Origin: Sphaerisporangium sp.
Lineage (GTDB): Bacteria; Actinomycetota; Actinomycetes; Streptosporangiales; Streptosporangiaceae
Direction: 5' to 3'
Assembly: GCA_025964675.1 (NCBI GenBank)
Contig: JAOPYI010000157.1
Span: forward strand, 1 to 35,569
DNA length: 35,569 nt
In this document: piece after piece, positions 33,298 through 35,569 of the stretch
How the letters are laid out: every line of letters starts with the position of its first letter
How positions within the stretch are numbered: position 1 is the stretch's first letter
The notes under the pieces: model-generated
What the model was told of the DNA's origin: nothing
The model's database searches: none
Seen by the model: the letters and a program-made list of their open reading frames with translations, nothing else
Made by a program: the position numbers and the translations under genes

Positions 33298-33712
33298 GGG
33301 GGGATCCTCCACTCTGCGGTCCGGATGGACCGACGAGATGAGATTGACCCCCGTTGCCCTCTCCTTCCAGACCCGAGCGTGAGTTGTTACATGAAATTGA
33401 CACAAAGTAGATATAGTTGTCAGATATACACAAGAACCGGATGCCGCTGACGGTAAGCCCTGCCGATGACCAACAGCCCGTAGAACGCCCTGAACACTGC
33501 ATGCCCGCCTAAACATGCATATGTCGTCTAGCCGTGAGGAGCCACGGAAGCTTCGGCACCGCGATGCAGCCGATATTCCGATTTTCGGCCAACCGCCATC
33601 ACCGCAGATCAGGCGATCGACCGATCACTTCCGGCTCATCTCTCTCCCCCGGCGTGCCACTGAGTTACGTTGGTGACCCGACTTACCGGGGCATCGGAGG
33701 GGGCGAAAACCG
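33298..33712. other. Intergenic region with an A/T-rich promoter island
   Basis: About 415 bases between the divergent subtilase and the DUF6571-like gene. The segment 33370-33430 is strikingly A/T-rich for this genome. It includes TTGACA (33397-33402) on the plus strand and an imperfect TGACA/TGTCA dyad, so it probably holds divergent promoters. Rare short frames crossing it lack support. Confidence 0.5.
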
Positions 33713-35569
33713 GTGACTACGTTTCCACCGGGAACGGGACCGCTGTCACCGGACTTCGCGGGGATCGACCCGGGCCTGATGGACGGTTTCATCACCGAAA
33801 TGGATCACGCCCGAGGCGTGATCGGCGAGCGGACCGAGGCAATCCGCCGAGTCTTCGCCGCCAATGGCGTGCCCGCGACCTCCCTCGACCCCATCGGCGA
33901 GGTGGAACGCTGGATCGACCAGCATCTCCCCGACCTGCGACGCCGCAACCAGATCGCCCGCAACACGGCGAAACTGCCGGATTGGTCCCCAGGAACGGCG
34001 AGCACGCTGCTGCCGTACGAGGAGAAAAGCGTGCTCCCGGCGGCGGAGGCGCAGCGCCTGGGCACCGAACTGGCAACCCAGTACAAAAAGATCAACCCGG
34101 ACGCGCTCTTCGACCCGGGCCTCGACGAGAAGTACCAGAAGATCGTTGACACGCTTACCGCACACGTCCACGATCCCGACTTCACCGCCGCGTTCTTCGC
34201 CGGTCTAGGCCTGAAGAGCACCTTGGAGCTCCCAGAGCGGCTGCGGCGCGGGTTGCAGGAAGGTGAGAAGTCGGCGGTCGACGCGGTCAGCCTCGCCTTC
34301 GGCACGGCGGTCAGCGCGGGCGCCACTGCTGCCGGGTTCGCGGCTATCAGCAAAGCCATGAAGAACAAGGCCGAGAACTACGACGAGCAGAACGCCATCG
34401 GAGACCTGCTGTCAGCGGGCCGATTCCCCACCGAGTGGCTCGCCCAGGTGGTCGCGACCCAGGTGTTCACACCTGGAGACAAGTCCGCAGGTTCGACACT
34501 CACGCCCTATCTCAACGCGCTCGCCAAGGATCCGGGCGCCGCACGCCTAACCATCAGCCTGGCCACGCGGGACAGCCCCCTGCCAAGGGACCTTCTCGCC
34601 ACGTTTTCGATACCCGGGCGGTTCTCCCCCGGCCAAACAGATCGACGTCCCGACCTCGTCACCCTCCTGAAGGATCTCAATAGCCGAGCAGCGGTCGACG
34701 CCACATCAGCCGACGCGTTCGGCCGTCTGCTGGCCTCGGCCTCCGGGGCCTACGACGAAAAGGACGGCAAGCACAGCGATGTCGCGGCACGCTTCGCTTT
34801 CACGGTCATCACGACGGCATACGACTTCAAGCTTGCCGACCCAACTCGGATCCACCTTTCCGAAATCGCCGGCGCGTACGCGACCGAGATAACCGAGGGG
34901 GCCAACCTCGGCGACGCCAACCACGTACTGCCCAGCGCATTCGAAGACGTGATATCCCAGGTCCCGGGCCTGAAGCCCACATTCCGGTTGAGCCCCGGGG
35001 ACACTTATCGATTCATCAAGACCTTCGCCGACAACCTGGACGATCAGATGCCTTTCCAGGCCGGCATGGGCATCCTTGCCAGCCGCCTGATCGGTGAAGG
35101 CGTACCGGACATGACGAAAAGCAAGGACCCCACCCGTCTGGACGATGTCTTCGCAGCGCTAGGTAACGTGCGCGGCCTCCAGTTGGCGGCCAGGGAAAAG
35201 CTTGGCCAGGCCAAGGACGACGCGGCGGAAGAAGCCAGCAAGGCTTTCAGCTGGATATCCGGCAACGGGCTGGGCGCCGTCGGACTCGTCCTGCCCCCCA
35301 CGACAGCCGTAGCAGTGTCATGGACGGTCCTGAGCACTGGCTGGTCGACCTACGACACCTACAAGCCGGATACGAAAAGCCAGGTCGAGAAGATCCGCGA
35401 AGCCGACGAACTCGAAACCCTCGGCCGCCAGCACGCTGCCGTCCAGTCTCTTATGGACGCAGGCTTTACGCCCAGGATCTCACCTCGGGACTATCAAGCC
35501 ACCTGCCCACCCGGTGTCGCCATCGTAGACGGCAACGGCAGACTCCGCCCCTTCGCCGACATCCTCAAG
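33713..35569 (+). CDS. Large helical protein, DUF6571-like (3' end cut by window)
   Basis: 619 codons are seen with no stop. It starts at GTG 33713, with GGAGGGGG about 9 bases upstream. It has no signal peptide. Blocks such as AFGRLLASASGAYDEKDGKHSDVAARFAFTV, RIHLSEIAGAYATEITEGANLGDANHVLPSAFEDVI and RLSPGDTYRFIKTFADNLDDQMPF look like the actinobacterial DUF6571 family, by memory of style rather than by search. A Gly/Ala-rich hydrophobic stretch lies near residues 515-545. The N-terminal 100 residues are helical and resemble WXG-type secretion substrates. The gene has lower GC and more A/T-ending codons than its neighbours, suggesting recent transfer. Function is unknown; a secreted polymorphic-toxin scaffold is possible. 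Confidence 0.65.
   Translation, partial: MTTFPPGTGPLSPDFAGIDPGLMDGFITEMDHARGVIGERTEAIRRVFAANGVPATSLDPIGEVERWIDQHLPDLRRRNQIARNTAKLPDWSPGTASTLLPYEEKSVLPAAEAQRLGTELATQYKKINPDALFDPGLDEKYQKIVDTLTAHVHDPDFTAAFFAGLGLKSTLELPERLRRGLQEGEKSAVDAVSLAFGTAVSAGATAAGFAAISKAMKNKAENYDEQNAIGDLLSAGRFPTEWLAQVVATQVFTPGDKSAGSTLTPYLNALAKDPGAARLTISLATRDSPLPRDLLATFSIPGRFSPGQTDRRPDLVTLLKDLNSRAAVDATSADAFGRLLASASGAYDEKDGKHSDVAARFAFTVITTAYDFKLADPTRIHLSEIAGAYATEITEGANLGDANHVLPSAFEDVISQVPGLKPTFRLSPGDTYRFIKTFADNLDDQMPFQAGMGILASRLIGEGVPDMTKSKDPTRLDDVFAALGNVRGLQLAAREKLGQAKDDAAEEASKAFSWISGNGLGAVGLVLPPTTAVAVSWTVLSTGWSTYDTYKPDTKSQVEKIREADELETLGRQHAAVQSLMDAGFTPRISPRDYQATCPPGVAIVDGNGRLRPFADILK

Overview
The window is very GC-rich (roughly 70 percent, strong G/C third-position bias). 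It carries GTG and TTG starts, short GTGA/ATGA gene overlaps and protein families typical of Actinobacteria. Family resemblance (an AccD3-like fused carboxyltransferase, a DUF6571-like protein, an SLT-type secreted hydrolase) suggests a filamentous actinomycete, perhaps Streptosporangiales. That placement is inference from sequence style; no rRNA or other phylogenetic marker is present.

Layout. 1-2306: a sugar-ABC ATPase (msmK/ugpC type, cut by the window start) divergent from a LacI-family regulator, with two LacI-type operator candidates between them. 2316-4119: a glutathione peroxidase, then a 397-base gap holding a perfect 26-bp palindrome, then a secreted transglycosylase-like protein. 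4171-6042: a TetR regulator divergent from a ferritin-like diiron protein, with two matching operator dyads 31 bp apart. 6056-8959 (minus strand): two overlapping DUF202 membrane proteins, a small lipoprotein and a CPA1 Na+/H+ antiporter. 9051-13243: a Tyr/Phe-repeat low-complexity protein divergent from a DinG-type helicase. 13350-18300 (minus strand): prepilin peptidase, aroC, aroK, aroB, aroQ and an SGNH hydrolase. This is a shikimate-pathway operon with 4-base GTGA overlaps at three junctions.

18434-21162 (minus strand): carbamate kinase, a cyanuric acid amidohydrolase/barbiturase-family enzyme and an SseB-like protein, closed by a strong hairpin; probably a nitrogen-heterocycle catabolic module. 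21471-22861: two membrane proteins of unknown function. 22878-23613: a Doc-like toxin and ribbon-helix-helix antitoxin with a 25-bp tandem repeat between them. 23679-25950: a DapC-like aminotransferase divergent from a DUF418 membrane protein. 25960-27675: a nitrilase-superfamily amidase followed by two tightly coupled unknown genes. 27749-30485 (minus strand): an AccD3-like carboxyltransferase and a CaiB/BaiF CoA-transferase. 30772-32028: a 50-residue basic protein divergent from a DUF2786 protein. 32074-33297: a secreted subtilase. 33713-end: a large DUF6571-like protein cut by the window end, with visibly lower GC than the rest.

Most of the window is ordinary chromosomal core. The less described parts are the amidohydrolase/carbamate kinase/SseB operon, the toxin-antitoxin locus with internal tandem repeats, the aromatic-repeat protein, the twin-operator TetR/diiron locus and the coupled unknown pair at 26783-27675. 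I saw no rRNA, tRNA, CRISPR array, insertion sequence or prophage.
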